A DNA stretch of 64,000 nt from Paenibacillus aceti (GTDB lineage: Bacteria > Bacillota > Bacilli > Paenibacillales > Paenibacillaceae), in contig NZ_KZ987724.1 of assembly GCF_003614185.1 (NCBI RefSeq), positions 2,763,733-2,827,732 on the forward strand. The letters are read 5' to 3'. Below the pieces are notes generated by a model. It ran no database searches, had not been told where the DNA came from, and saw only the letters and a program-made list of their open reading frames with translations. Positions 9,501 through 16,970 of this stretch are shown in pieces. The translations under genes were made by a program, and so were the position numbers. Each line of letters begins with the position of its first letter. Within the stretch, counting starts at the first letter, position 1.

Positions 9501-10479
9501 TAATCGGCTCCTCTTCTAACAAGGACGGTTCCTCAACAATAAAGACATAGTGGGGAAGTGGAATTCCACCAAGCTTCTTCATCTCCCGCTCTTTGAAGAC
9601 GGTGTTCAATTCACCGAATACTGCATGAGCGATAGCCTTGCCGCATAGCAGAAAACGAATGCCATATCCTTCACTCCACAGATGAGGCAGATGCTTGAGC
9701 CAATCCCATTTCTCCAAGCCTTCTTCCGAGGCCAAGATAACAACCCGCACATCATCATAGCCATGATGAGTGATAAGCTGCAGCAGCATTTGAGTCACCA
9801 TCTCAAAGGTCTTGTCTTCCTCACCGGCAATGCCGACGATTTCGGAAGCGATAAGATCTACAGAGACGGGAACGCCCTGCACACGGTCGAACTCAAGCGC
9901 CAGTCGCTGCGGCTCCATTAAGAGCGGATCGGTCTCCATAATGATGGCTTGCTTCGTATAATTAATCCGCAATGCAGCCGGAACACTCCCTACCCCGAGA
10001 CGGAGCGATAGGAAATCCGGGGATGATGGCGTTCTCTCCCAGAGACGATTGTCCAGCTCCTGTATTCGCTGCAGACAGGCATTAGGATCGGGATTCATCT
10101 CATTCATCGCTTTGATCTGCTGCTCTCTGGCAAGCTGCAACTCACTGCGGCTATCGGCAATGAACTGCAAATACTTCTGCTCCCGTTCCTTCTTCTTCTT
10201 CTTGTACTTCTTGATCTGGGATGCGGCACTAGTCAAGGAGACGAGCAGGGTCATGATCGTCATTGAAATGGATAGCATCATGAACATCGAATTGGAGCGC
10301 ATCGTCATCGCTAACAGCACCGAGATGACGAGCATCACCGCGGGTGGAGCCAGTATGGCGAACCATGATATTTCCGGTTTCTCATAGGCATTAGGCGGGT
10401 TAGGAATTTCAAGCTCGCCCCTCGGCATTTCCGGCAAAAACCGCGGCTGACGGCTAAATTCATATTTTTCGTTAATCAT
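6592..10479 (-). CDS. essC: EssC/YukBA-like T7SS FtsK/SpoIIIE ATPase, without FHA domains
   Basis: This 1295-residue protein is the motor of type VII secretion. Two membrane helices lie at about residues 39-82, followed by a basic linker (KKYKKKKKER). Three FtsK-like ATPase domains follow, with P-loops GTTGSGKSELL near residue 477, GASGTGKTEFL near 823 and GEAMSGKSTLL near 1091. The first domain also has a Walker B (VLIDYKGGG). B. subtilis and S. aureus homologues are nearly 1500 residues and begin with two FHA domains; here the N-terminus goes straight to the membrane helices, so the FHA part is absent. The ATG at 10479 has GAGAGGT upstream. It sits between the DUF5050-like gene and the WXG100 genes. 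Confidence 0.93.
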   Translation of the reverse strand: MINEKYEFSRQPRFLPEMPRGELEIPNPPNAYEKPEISWFAILAPPAVMLVISVLLAMTMRSNSMFMMLSISMTIMTLLVSLTSAASQIKKYKKKKKEREQKYLQFIADSRSELQLAREQQIKAMNEMNPDPNACLQRIQELDNRLWERTPSSPDFLSLRLGVGSVPAALRINYTKQAIIMETDPLLMEPQRLALEFDRVQGVPVSVDLIASEIVGIAGEEDKTFEMVTQMLLQLITHHGYDDVRVVILASEEGLEKWDWLKHLPHLWSEGYGIRFLLCGKAIAHAVFGELNTVFKEREMKKLGGIPLPHYVFIVEEPSLLEEEPINKFLYNKCASLGISSIYMAKHQAYLPMNCKQVILVQGKTGELADRETGEKTTFNPDSVNLQQLSEAARRMAPLRIKNSGGSFTLPTSLTLLDMLQAKKTGEVDLRSRWSINKPFQGMSVPIGAKAGGSLFHLDMHETGHGPHGLVAGTTGSGKSELLQSIIISLAINYHPHDVVFVLIDYKGGGMADIFQGMPHLVGTITNLGGNQTTRALLSIKSELMRRQRLFSEFGVNNIDKYQKLYYSRNEGGHMPAIPHLIMIADEFAELKQDQPDFMKELVSAARVGRSLGVHLILATQKPAGVVDDQIWSNSKFKICLKVQDERDSKDVIKRPDAAMIKEPGRAFIQVGNDEIFELFQSTYSGADYDPEGELQKSENKVKRIYEISLNGRMEQIYPRYEEKIVKHELPSQLGAMVEHIVKTAERSDIEALKGPWLPPLPELVYLDGVLGSGVEIGHWTEQENLLKVPVGRLDDPRSQSQDVLEIDFANEGNLFIYGASGTGKTEFLKTLCMSMAHYYSTEDVNIYIMDFGGNSLRIFEKLPHVGGVMTIEEKTKIDQFVMFLFREMEERKVLFEQSGSSGFNAYRHGGRKLASIVLMIDNYFALSESYEDLDAHMMLLAREGTKYGIYLVATASNAAFVRYKFSVNFKLAVTFQMTDKGDYDGVVGRTEGLEPMKVPGRGLVRGKPPLEFQASLPEYEGITCDQLLNRFANLETTRAKPIPIMPSSIDIQQINREVGKLGIGLANNDLQPVYVDLYVTPVIMVAGEAMSGKSTLLRSWVSMLDEVEVYALDSSGMGLFEMMNLPYVTDLAETEEAFIEEMKELLDERRRQMAECRREGGDIKQLLSSWKQIVFVFDKLSEFTDGDNYTLKELLERIVKQERGMKVAVIAADTISDLSGNWDSLGKAVKEEQTGILLGSIKEQGLFSARLPYGASEKEMESFDGYFINKNKFTGMRCATILANSAAPSLVPAN

Positions 10480-10481
10480 AA

Positions 10482-11306
10482 TTACCTCTCAGAACCTTCG
10501 ATTTTGAACGCTTGACCCCCGGATAACGACATTCTGTACCATTCTCTGCGGCTGCAGAAGTAGATCATGTCCTCCATAATATGGAGGTAATCCGCGCTTT
10601 CACCGCAAATCCGTATTTTATGCCCCGTCTCCGGGTCCATACGATAAATGGTCATCTCATTGCTGCGGTTGGCACAATACAAATAACGCCCGTCACTATT
10701 CAGACTATTAGGTACAATAGCTCCATCCTGCTCCGTAGTTCCTGTATGTAGATTCAAAAAGGTTAATAAGTAATGCTGCTTCTTATTAGCGTAGACTAGC
10801 TTATCGCCGATTCTAAGCATATGCACCGCCTGATCCTCTGCGACAAGCTCTCTGTCTCTGCCGATTAGACTACAACTTCGAATCCCTTGCTGAGTCGTAT
10901 AATAAATGCGTTCCTGATCGATGAGAAAAGCTTCAACTCTATCATCCACAATCCTCGACTTATCTTTGCCACTCAAGGAACAGCGATAGATAGCGTGGTC
11001 AGTTTCATTGAGATAGTAAATCCAGTCTCCGTGAACTATGACCCCGTACGCTGGCTGATCGACGAGCACTTGTGAGACATAGGTTCCCAGATCGATACAG
11101 CATAATTGATTCCCGCGCGCTTGGTCGCTGTACACAATCCTGTTCTCCTCCGCTCGGTTCATGAACCAGAACACGCCATCTAGCAGCTTCTTCTCTCCAG
11201 CGGCTTCATAATGCAGCCATGTGCCAGAGTAATGCTTAATATCTGTCAGAAGCAGATTTCTGCCGGTTCGTAGAGCTAATCCACCGTTACTACTATTTCC
11301 CATCAT
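10482..11306 (-). CDS. DUF5050-like beta-propeller protein in T7SS operon
   Basis: The 274-residue product has no signal peptide and no membrane segment. It contains repeated blades of the type DWIYYLNETDHAIYRCSL, ERIYYTTQQGIRSCSL and RYLYCANRSNEMTIYRM, typical of DUF5050 and related six-bladed propellers that bind other proteins. It ends 2 bases before essC begins and follows yukD by 15 bases, so it is co-translated with the core secretion genes. No canonical T7SS part has this fold. I infer a cytosolic scaffold or regulatory domain, perhaps taking over the role of the missing FHA domains of EssC; that is a guess. Confidence 0.75.
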   Translation of the reverse strand: MMGNSSNGGLALRTGRNLLLTDIKHYSGTWLHYEAAGEKKLLDGVFWFMNRAEENRIVYSDQARGNQLCCIDLGTYVSQVLVDQPAYGVIVHGDWIYYLNETDHAIYRCSLSGKDKSRIVDDRVEAFLIDQERIYYTTQQGIRSCSLIGRDRELVAEDQAVHMLRIGDKLVYANKKQHYLLTFLNLHTGTTEQDGAIVPNSLNSDGRYLYCANRSNEMTIYRMDPETGHKIRICGESADYLHIMEDMIYFCSRREWYRMSLSGGQAFKIEGSER

Positions 11307-11321
11307 TCAATTCGGCCCCTT

Positions 11322-11552
11322 CTATATGAGAGTAAGCAGCGCTCCATCGGCTACGCCCTCCTCTTCAAGTGTCCGGGTGTGCTCCAGAATCCGTCCCAAA
11401 GGCTCCGCCTGAATCCGATTCTCAGCTCTGATCGGCAGGCCCAACGCCTCAGACAGCATAGCCAGAAGCTCTTCCGGGGTCACGAATACCGGAATCTTCA
11501 ACTCCTTCGTCATATGTGCCCCCGCCTGAAAAGTAACTATGATATAGTCCAT
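11322..11552 (-). CDS. yukD: YukD/EsaB-like ubiquitin-fold T7SS protein
   Basis: The 76-residue product starts MDYIIVTFQAG and has the alternating strand-helix-strand pattern of the ubiquitin-like YukD/EsaB family, with the final strand GALLTLI. In B. subtilis, YukD is needed for YukE export, and S. aureus EsaB plays a similar cytosolic role. Family length is close to 80 residues, so it looks complete. Its position between the pilus-like genes and essC marks the join of the two modules in this operon. Confidence 0.85.
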   Translation of the reverse strand: MDYIIVTFQAGAHMTKELKIPVFVTPEELLAMLSEALGLPIRAENRIQAEPLGRILEHTRTLEEEGVADGALLTLI

Positions 11553-11570
11553 GCCGTCACATCCTTATGC

Positions 11571-12071
11571 TTAGTTCTTTATGGAGAGGACGAGGGTGCG
11601 TTCCTCAACCAAGGTATTTTTTTTGTTGATTCCCATCTTCTCTACCAACTGCATCGCTTTAGTTTTAAACTTATATTCAGTCTCGGCTTTCATTTTTACC
11701 ACTGTTACATATTGATCTGATATTCCGTCCCCTGGTTCCGCAAAGTCCAAGGTTACAATAATATCATTATATTTGTCATTCTGCGGTTTGAATCTGTATT
11801 CATTGACGCCATCTAGGCTCATCAAAGATAGATTCATTGATTTAAGAAATGCATCCGCAAAATATTCAGCAAACAGTTTTTCATTAACTACGGCATTTAA
11901 ATCTCTCTGGAATTTATACTCCAAACTTCGGTCCTTGGCTGAACGAGCTGATGTAATAATCGCAGAGCTAAGAATTATTTTCTCACGTCCCAGATTAACT
12001 ATTTCTATTAATGGCTGGACTATAACGGAACCTAAAATTAATATTAATAAACCAATAGCGACATTTCTCAT
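11571..12071 (-). CDS. TadE-like pseudopilin / single-span membrane protein
   Basis: The product (166 residues) has one hydrophobic N-terminal helix (VAIGLLILILGSVIVQPLI) and then a helix with LSSAIITSARSAKD, similar in style to the Ala-rich helix after the membrane span of TadE/TadF pseudopilins, followed by a mixed alpha/beta outer domain. I do not recognise it at family level. Start overlaps the previous gene stop by 4 bases, so the pair is translationally coupled. In the Tad operon these would be minor pilins; here they sit immediately before yukD. Confidence 0.65.
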   Translation of the reverse strand: MRNVAIGLLILILGSVIVQPLIEIVNLGREKIILSSAIITSARSAKDRSLEYKFQRDLNAVVNEKLFAEYFADAFLKSMNLSLMSLDGVNEYRFKPQNDKYNDIIVTLDFAEPGDGISDQYVTVVKMKAETEYKFKTKAMQLVEKMGINKKNTLVEERTLVLSIKN

Positions 12072-12571
12072 GGCTGTCCATTCCAGTATTTTAAATACTC
12101 TTCATATTCCAGATCTTTATAGTGCTTGAGCCCCGTTGTTTTTAACGCAAAAGATACTGGTATTTCCCTTTCATACTTCTCCCCCCATAATTTAACACTT
12201 AGTGGATATACAGCACTTATCGTTACTATTACTGATTCTCCCCGCTGCCTATAAGGTTTATCTGCATCCGGCATACCCTCATAATCTGAAGCGTCGTCGT
12301 AACCTCTCGCGGAATGATGGTCTTCATGTTCAGCGAAGATCTCAATATCATTGGCTTTTTGAGAAAAAATAGGACGTTTCTCTAATCGGTCCTTGGTATC
12401 ATCATAGTAGGTGTCTTTTAAGTAATTGTCACTTGCTACGTACTGAGTAACATTAAAAGTTTCAACCACTAAAGTCATGTACCAAGGAAAGAAAAAGACT
12501 AAGTTAGTAAATAGCATAATAACGATGACAGCAATAATTGAAATTAGTATTGATTTAGCAAAGGCTCGCAT
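12068..12571 (-). CDS. Single-span membrane protein, pseudopilin-like
   Basis: This 167-residue product has one N-terminal membrane helix (ILISIIAVIVIMLFTNLVFFF) followed by an acidic, His/Asp-rich outer domain that ends in a beta-rich part (SVIVTISAVYPLSVKLW). The layout, a short cytosolic N-terminus, a single helix and an outer domain, is that of TadE/TadF-type minor pilins. There is no clear G-x4-E prepilin cleavage site. It is coupled to the downstream gene by an ATGA overlap and follows the Flp-like gene by 12 bases. No specific family is recognised. Confidence 0.65.
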   Translation of the reverse strand: MRAFAKSILISIIAVIVIMLFTNLVFFFPWYMTLVVETFNVTQYVASDNYLKDTYYDDTKDRLEKRPIFSQKANDIEIFAEHEDHHSARGYDDASDYEGMPDADKPYRQRGESVIVTISAVYPLSVKLWGEKYEREIPVSFALKTTGLKHYKDLEYEEYLKYWNGQP

Positions 12572-12583
12572 TTATGTTCTATC

Positions 12584-12790
12584 CTATTGTATGAGACCGT
12601 CGATATATCCCATAAGCGTATCGAATATTCTAGTTAACCAAGACCCCATCTGACCTTGCATAGCGCCAATAATAATACCTATGACGACAATCACCCCAAC
12701 AGTAATCGCTATCTGTTTAATTCCAATATCCCCCTGTTCATCTCTCCAGAAAGAGGTTCTTTCGTTATTTCTTTGACTTTTTTGTCCCAT
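12584..12790 (-). CDS. Flp-pilin-like small membrane protein
   Basis: The 68-residue product has a polar N-terminus (residues 1-25), one hydrophobic helix (IAITVGVIVVIGIIIGAM) and a short amphipathic tail. This is the size and layout of Flp/Fap type IVc pilins, with an EQG-D junction before the helix. Unlike typical Flp proteins, the residue five after the Gly is not Glu (GDIGIKQ), so processing by a TadV/CpaA peptidase is uncertain. No peptidase gene is visible in the operon. GGAGG is 8-9 bases before the ATG. It precedes the two pseudopilin-like genes and follows the TadC-like gene. Confidence 0.7.
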   Translation of the reverse strand: MGQKSQRNNERTSFWRDEQGDIGIKQIAITVGVIVVIGIIIGAMQGQMGSWLTRIFDTLMGYIDGLIQ

Positions 12791-12820
12791 AAATAAATAC
12801 CTCCATTTATTAAATACATT

Positions 12821-13702
12821 TTATAGAAACATTTTGATAGAACTCATAACCGAAAAAGCAAAATAAACCACTATATACAACCCCAACACCCCGATCAGCA
12901 CCAGCTGAATCCTTGAATTCGTCCGCTGTCGGCGCTCCAGATCCTCTTCCAGCGCGAGGATTCGGTAGCTATCGACCTCGTTCTTGAGGTAGACCATCTG
13001 CGAGATGTTGTCATAGCCCTTGAGCCGCGTCTCCATAAGGTCACAGAACTTGATAATATAATGAATCGGCACGCGCTTCTTCAACTGCTTGAGGGCATAT
13101 TCCTCGCCATACTCGATGTTGTCAAGCATCACGCCAAGCTCTTCGGCCATATCCGTCTGGGCATTCGGCAGATAATCTCGGATGACATCCGCCAGATAAA
13201 TGTTGATCGATTTCGAATACTGGTAGTAAATCATACTGTAGAAGGCCGGGAACTCAAAGGCGATATTCTTGTTCTTCTTCTCGATCTTCTTCTCGATCTC
13301 CGATACCGGGTACATCCAGCCCAGCACGATGAAGATCGCCGTTACATAGCCGAGCAGTTGATTCGCCGTCATCATCACCATCGTGGCAACTATTCCGCAG
13401 GCCATATAGAATAATTGCTCTAATCGCAGCTCCTCCGGCTTCATCGTTAGATCGAGCCGATCGATCATTTTCTGGAATCTTATTCGTTCCGCATTACTCA
13501 GCAGCTTGCTTACATATTTCTCTGCGAAGCCGCGTTTGAAGATCTTGAATTTCTGATTGAATTGCTCGCTCTTGCGCTCCTGCAGATACTTGCGGTTTCG
13601 CTTCTTCTGCCTGCGATTGACTGGCTTGAAATAAGGATAGATAAAGACCTTGATCAGATAAATCACACAGCCCAGAGCGATCAACTTCACCAACAGACTC
13701 AT
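12821..13702 (-). CDS. TadC-like type II secretion F domain membrane protein
   Basis: The 293-residue product has one N-terminal helix (LVKLIALGCVIYLIKVFIYP), a long basic cytosolic region, a hydrophobic pair near residues 105-140 and a C-terminal helix (IQLVLIGVLGLYIVVYFAF). This is the layout of the GspF/TadB/TadC inner-membrane platform of type IV pili. The helical segment after residue 160 (FPAFYSMIYYQYSKSINIY) matches the T2SSF domain position. The ATG overlaps the previous stop by 4 bases, so it is coupled with the TadB-like gene. I infer it forms the platform with that protein and is driven by the TadA ATPase. Confidence 0.78.
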   Translation of the reverse strand: MSLLVKLIALGCVIYLIKVFIYPYFKPVNRRQKKRNRKYLQERKSEQFNQKFKIFKRGFAEKYVSKLLSNAERIRFQKMIDRLDLTMKPEELRLEQLFYMACGIVATMVMMTANQLLGYVTAIFIVLGWMYPVSEIEKKIEKKNKNIAFEFPAFYSMIYYQYSKSINIYLADVIRDYLPNAQTDMAEELGVMLDNIEYGEEYALKQLKKRVPIHYIIKFCDLMETRLKGYDNISQMVYLKNEVDSYRILALEEDLERRQRTNSRIQLVLIGVLGLYIVVYFAFSVMSSIKMFL

Positions 13703-14682
13703 TTGCTATCACTTCCAGGTCCCAGATTCCCCTGCAGTGCCTGCGTACGAGCGAAGCTAAGACAGATAATGCTAATCATGGAGGTGTTGATGACTTTGCC
13801 GAAGGTGGTATAGAGCATGAACTCGCGAAAATCCTTGACCGACAGGGCATATAGGAAGAACAGGACGATGATTACGGTCTTCAGCAGGAAATCACGATTC
13901 ATCTTGCGGAAGATCCGGTCCTTCCTGGCATTGATCTCCCGTAATACGGCATTCTCATCCACGATATCGAGGAAAATATCAGCCATCCCTTTGCGCTCAT
14001 TGTATTCGAACACGATTGCCTTCTTGGTGAAATTATCGAATTTCGGACCAAGCTGACGGTTAAGCAGCGTGATTGCCTGCTTGAAGGAATAACCGTTATT
14101 CTCACAGTTATCGATGAATTGCTGGAAATACGGTCTGATGCCGGGCTTGATATATTCATCACTCTCCATCACCTTCTTAATCGCTACGAGCACTCCCTCT
14201 CTAGCGAGGGGGCAGATGATATCCTCAGCATCCATAATGCTCTCCAGCTTCTCGGCCTTGATCGCCTTGGACTGCATAACGAAGTAGGTCAAAAGTCCAA
14301 TGAAGATAGCAACTGTTACGACCACCGACAGAGTCACGTTCTGCATGAAAATCACGATAACCAGCACAACAATCGCAAAGCAGATACACAGCAGGGACGT
14401 GAAGCTCTCTAGTGTCAGCGGCAGATTGAAGTCAATGATCAGTCCCTCCACAAGCCGATTGTACTTCGCATACACATTCTCCTTCTGCTTAACAATCCGT
14501 TCCTTCTTCATCCGCTCAACATAGCGTTTCGTATTGTATTTCCCTAAGTATTCTGCAAAAGTATCCAGCATGCCAAGGAAGAAGCGACCAGTCCCCTCGA
14601 AGAAACGAATCTCAAACATGGCATTCAGAATAATAAATGCTGCTATACCGAAGAAAAGACTAATGATTGAAGTTGTATCCAT
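13699..14682 (-). CDS. TadB-like type II secretion F domain membrane protein
   Basis: The ATG at 14682 is preferred: AGAGGAG is 10 bases before it, while a first ATG at 14691 is only 1 base away. The product (327 residues) has an N-terminal helix (IISLFFGIAAFIILNAMF), a helix pair near residues 115-160, and C-terminal helices near 275-320. The cytosolic domain includes EYNERKGMADIFLDIVDENAVL, compatible with a T2SSF/TadB fold. The start lies inside the end of the tadA gene. With the next gene it forms the two-subunit TadB/TadC platform. Confidence 0.78.
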   Translation of the reverse strand: MDTTSIISLFFGIAAFIILNAMFEIRFFEGTGRFFLGMLDTFAEYLGKYNTKRYVERMKKERIVKQKENVYAKYNRLVEGLIIDFNLPLTLESFTSLLCICFAIVVLVIVIFMQNVTLSVVVTVAIFIGLLTYFVMQSKAIKAEKLESIMDAEDIICPLAREGVLVAIKKVMESDEYIKPGIRPYFQQFIDNCENNGYSFKQAITLLNRQLGPKFDNFTKKAIVFEYNERKGMADIFLDIVDENAVLREINARKDRIFRKMNRDFLLKTVIIVLFFLYALSVKDFREFMLYTTFGKVINTSMISIICLSFARTQALQGNLGPGSDSK

Positions 14683-16129
14683 CGAACCCATACTCCTCTA
14701 TCTCATCTTCCGCAGGTTCCGTCGTCAGAAACTCGAATCGGCTTCGCTTAATTCCCGCCTTGATCATCGTCTGCTGCACCTTCTCCGATAACATGCCCAC
14801 CCGCTTATGCTTCCCGATGATCTTCAGCACCCGATGGGTATCCTCGTCTTCCACCACATCCTCAGAGATAAATTTATAAATCGGATTGATAATTGGCTCT
14901 AGTCCCTCGGAACCGATGATCTCGGAGACGGAAGTTACTTTACGTGTCCCATCGGCAAGCTTCTCCTGGAACACGACGAACTTGACTGCACTGCATATAT
15001 TGCGAAGAGCCAGTTCTGCGGGTTCATTCGAAGCCATCAGATAGGCCGTCAGGAAGCGGAAAATCGCCTCCCGATCTCCTTCCGCATGCAAGGTTGTGAA
15101 GAAGAAGTGTCCTGTCTGGGCGGCGCGGAGTGCGGTCGCGAACTCGCCTGGAGTTCGCAGCTCCCCGGGACCAATCCAGTGCGGAGATTGCCGCATCGCG
15201 TTAATCAGCAAGTTCTCCATCGTAGCCGGGCTAGCATCATCATCATCCGGAACGGATTCATATTGCAGCACATCGTTGATAATCCTGCCATGCTCCTGAT
15301 TCCCTTCCCTACGAAGCAAGCGCATTTCCGACGGATTCTCGATCGTGATGATCCGGGATAGCGGGTTAATCTCCTTGACCATCATTTCGTTGAGCGTTGT
15401 TTTGCCGCTGCCGGTCGGTCCTACTGTAATCCAGGACAGGTCAGCCTTGGGGAGCAGAGACAGCAGCTTGAACATGTTCACAGAGAATGATTCATTCTTG
15501 ATCATCATTTCCGGCGTGATACTCTTCTTGCTGAACTTCCGGATGACAACCGCGGGCATATCGTAAGGGGATATATCCGCATGCGTCGCATTGACCCGGT
15601 ACCCTTCAATCGTTCTCGCATTGACCATCGGAATCTTGGGTGTCAATCGCACCTTGGAGACGCCGAGCAGCTTGGAGATAATTCTCTCCAGATGCTCCCG
15701 ATCCAGGAAGTGATGCTCCCATGGCAATGTCTTGCCCCCTGTCTCTACGAAGATCTGCTCGATTCCATTAATGCGGATCTCATCGATCGTCGGGTCCTCC
15801 ATCGCCTTCGTAATCGGGCCATAGTGGGTGATCTCGTCAATCAGCGCTCTTTTTAAATCAACTAATTCGTAATAGCCTTCAACAACCGGTTTCTGTGAAT
15901 CTACAAACTCGTTAATATACGCCTTGGTCATCTCCCGCTTCCGTCCAGGATCCTGTTCCCGTCTGAAAGCATGCGTCGCCACCTTGGTGATATATTTCTG
16001 ACAATGCTCTAATGCCTCTTCAAATTGGATCGTCGTATATTTGTTCTTCAGGTCGTCCATGTCTTCTTTTTTGCTGACCTGATGACTAACCTTCTGCTGC
16101 ATATCACTGATTTTGGCGCGAGTAAGCAA
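14660..16129 (-). CDS. tadA: TadA/CpaF-like secretion ATPase (VirB11/GspE superfamily)
   Basis: The 489-residue product has the hexameric secretion ATPase domain. The P-loop GPTGSGKTTLNEMMV is near residue 243. It is followed by the Asp box (IITIENPSEMRLL), a Walker B-like segment and the His box FFFTTLHAEGDREA near residue 345. The N-terminal 120 residues are the charged helical region of CpaF. The start is a TTG (GGGAGA 5 bases upstream), in keeping with a gene 13 bases from its upstream neighbour. It powers assembly of the Flp/Tad-type fibre in known systems. Here it stands in one operon with the EssC secretion ATPase, giving two ATP motors. Confidence 0.92.
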   Translation of the reverse strand: MLTRAKISDMQQKVSHQVSKKEDMDDLKNKYTTIQFEEALEHCQKYITKVATHAFRREQDPGRKREMTKAYINEFVDSQKPVVEGYYELVDLKRALIDEITHYGPITKAMEDPTIDEIRINGIEQIFVETGGKTLPWEHHFLDREHLERIISKLLGVSKVRLTPKIPMVNARTIEGYRVNATHADISPYDMPAVVIRKFSKKSITPEMMIKNESFSVNMFKLLSLLPKADLSWITVGPTGSGKTTLNEMMVKEINPLSRIITIENPSEMRLLRREGNQEHGRIINDVLQYESVPDDDDASPATMENLLINAMRQSPHWIGPGELRTPGEFATALRAAQTGHFFFTTLHAEGDREAIFRFLTAYLMASNEPAELALRNICSAVKFVVFQEKLADGTRKVTSVSEIIGSEGLEPIINPIYKFISEDVVEDEDTHRVLKIIGKHKRVGMLSEKVQQTMIKAGIKRSRFEFLTTEPAEDEIEEYGFDGYNFNH

Positions 16130-16142
16130 TGTATCTCCCTCC

Positions 16143-16970
16143 TTACTGGTTACAGAGGATATCCGTTAGGCGCCTCATTTGCTTAAGAAAATATCTATTA
16201 ATTAGTGGATTATCCCTGACATACAGCTTGCCTTCCAAGGAATAAGCATAAGCTGCTTTCACATACGGCAATGCAGCGACAATTTTAAGACCGAACTCGT
16301 TGATCGCCTTGTGATCATAGTTAATATCCTGGATGTTCATCAGAATGACACTGGTAAACTTGGCTGTACTAATCCCGACCGATGAAGCGAAGTCGAGCAG
16401 GCGGACCATATTACTGGTTGCTTCAATCCGCTCTGTAGAAATGAAGAACCCGATATGTGAGAATTTCATCGCCCCCAAGCAGAACTCCAACGGAGGATTA
16501 TTCGGTATATCCACCAGCACGATATCGAACATGCTCTTGAGCGTATTGATCACATGCTCCAGATGATCGAATTCGAAGTCCAGGTATTCTTCAATCAGAT
16601 CATGCGGACTCGGGGAGAGCAGATATAGCTTCTCGTACTTGGTAGCCTGAATCTCTTCGCGGAAATCCACCTTGTCGCTCTTCAATACACGAATCAGACC
16701 CCCGCCCTTCTTATTCGGCTTGGCATCCAGATAGTGATACAGATTGGGATTGAAGACCTTCAAATCCAGCACACAGGTGTTCAAACCCTTCTGGGCGAGT
16801 AAATAGCCCAGGTTGCTAATCACAAGCGCATTGTCAACCATATCGCAGGCTGGTATAAATCCGATCACGCTATAGATGAGCTTGCTCTCCTGGAACTCGG
16901 AGCCCATATATTCCTTTGGAGATATTTTATGAAGCACCTGGTCGAGACTTAGTCTGTCGTTTTGATCCAC
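16143..16970 (-). CDS. MinD/ParA-fold protein lacking a Walker A motif
   Basis: The 275-residue product follows the SIMIBI/MinD pattern: an opening strand (SVIGFIPACDMVDNALVISN) where the P-loop should be, then VLDLKVFNPNLYHYL (switch region), IVLVDIPNNPP (Walker B-like) and FFISTERIEATSNMVRLL. The usual KGGxGKT/S stretch is replaced by GFIPACDMVDNA, with no Gly-rich loop or Lys. I infer an ATP-free partner of the CpaE-like protein at 17829-19214. The GTG start has GGAGG 7 bases upstream and overlaps the end of the CpaB-like gene. It is not a ParA partition gene: no ParB is nearby. Confidence 0.72.
   Translation of the reverse strand: MDQNDRLSLDQVLHKISPKEYMGSEFQESKLIYSVIGFIPACDMVDNALVISNLGYLLAQKGLNTCVLDLKVFNPNLYHYLDAKPNKKGGGLIRVLKSDKVDFREEIQATKYEKLYLLSPSPHDLIEEYLDFEFDHLEHVINTLKSMFDIVLVDIPNNPPLEFCLGAMKFSHIGFFISTERIEATSNMVRLLDFASSVGISTAKFTSVILMNIQDINYDHKAINEFGLKIVAALPYVKAAYAYSLEGKLYVRDNPLINRYFLKQMRRLTDILCNQ

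Noticed and set aside
8635-9921. Long plus-strand frames opposite essC
   Set aside because: They lack ribosome sites and lie fully opposite a protein with three P-loops.
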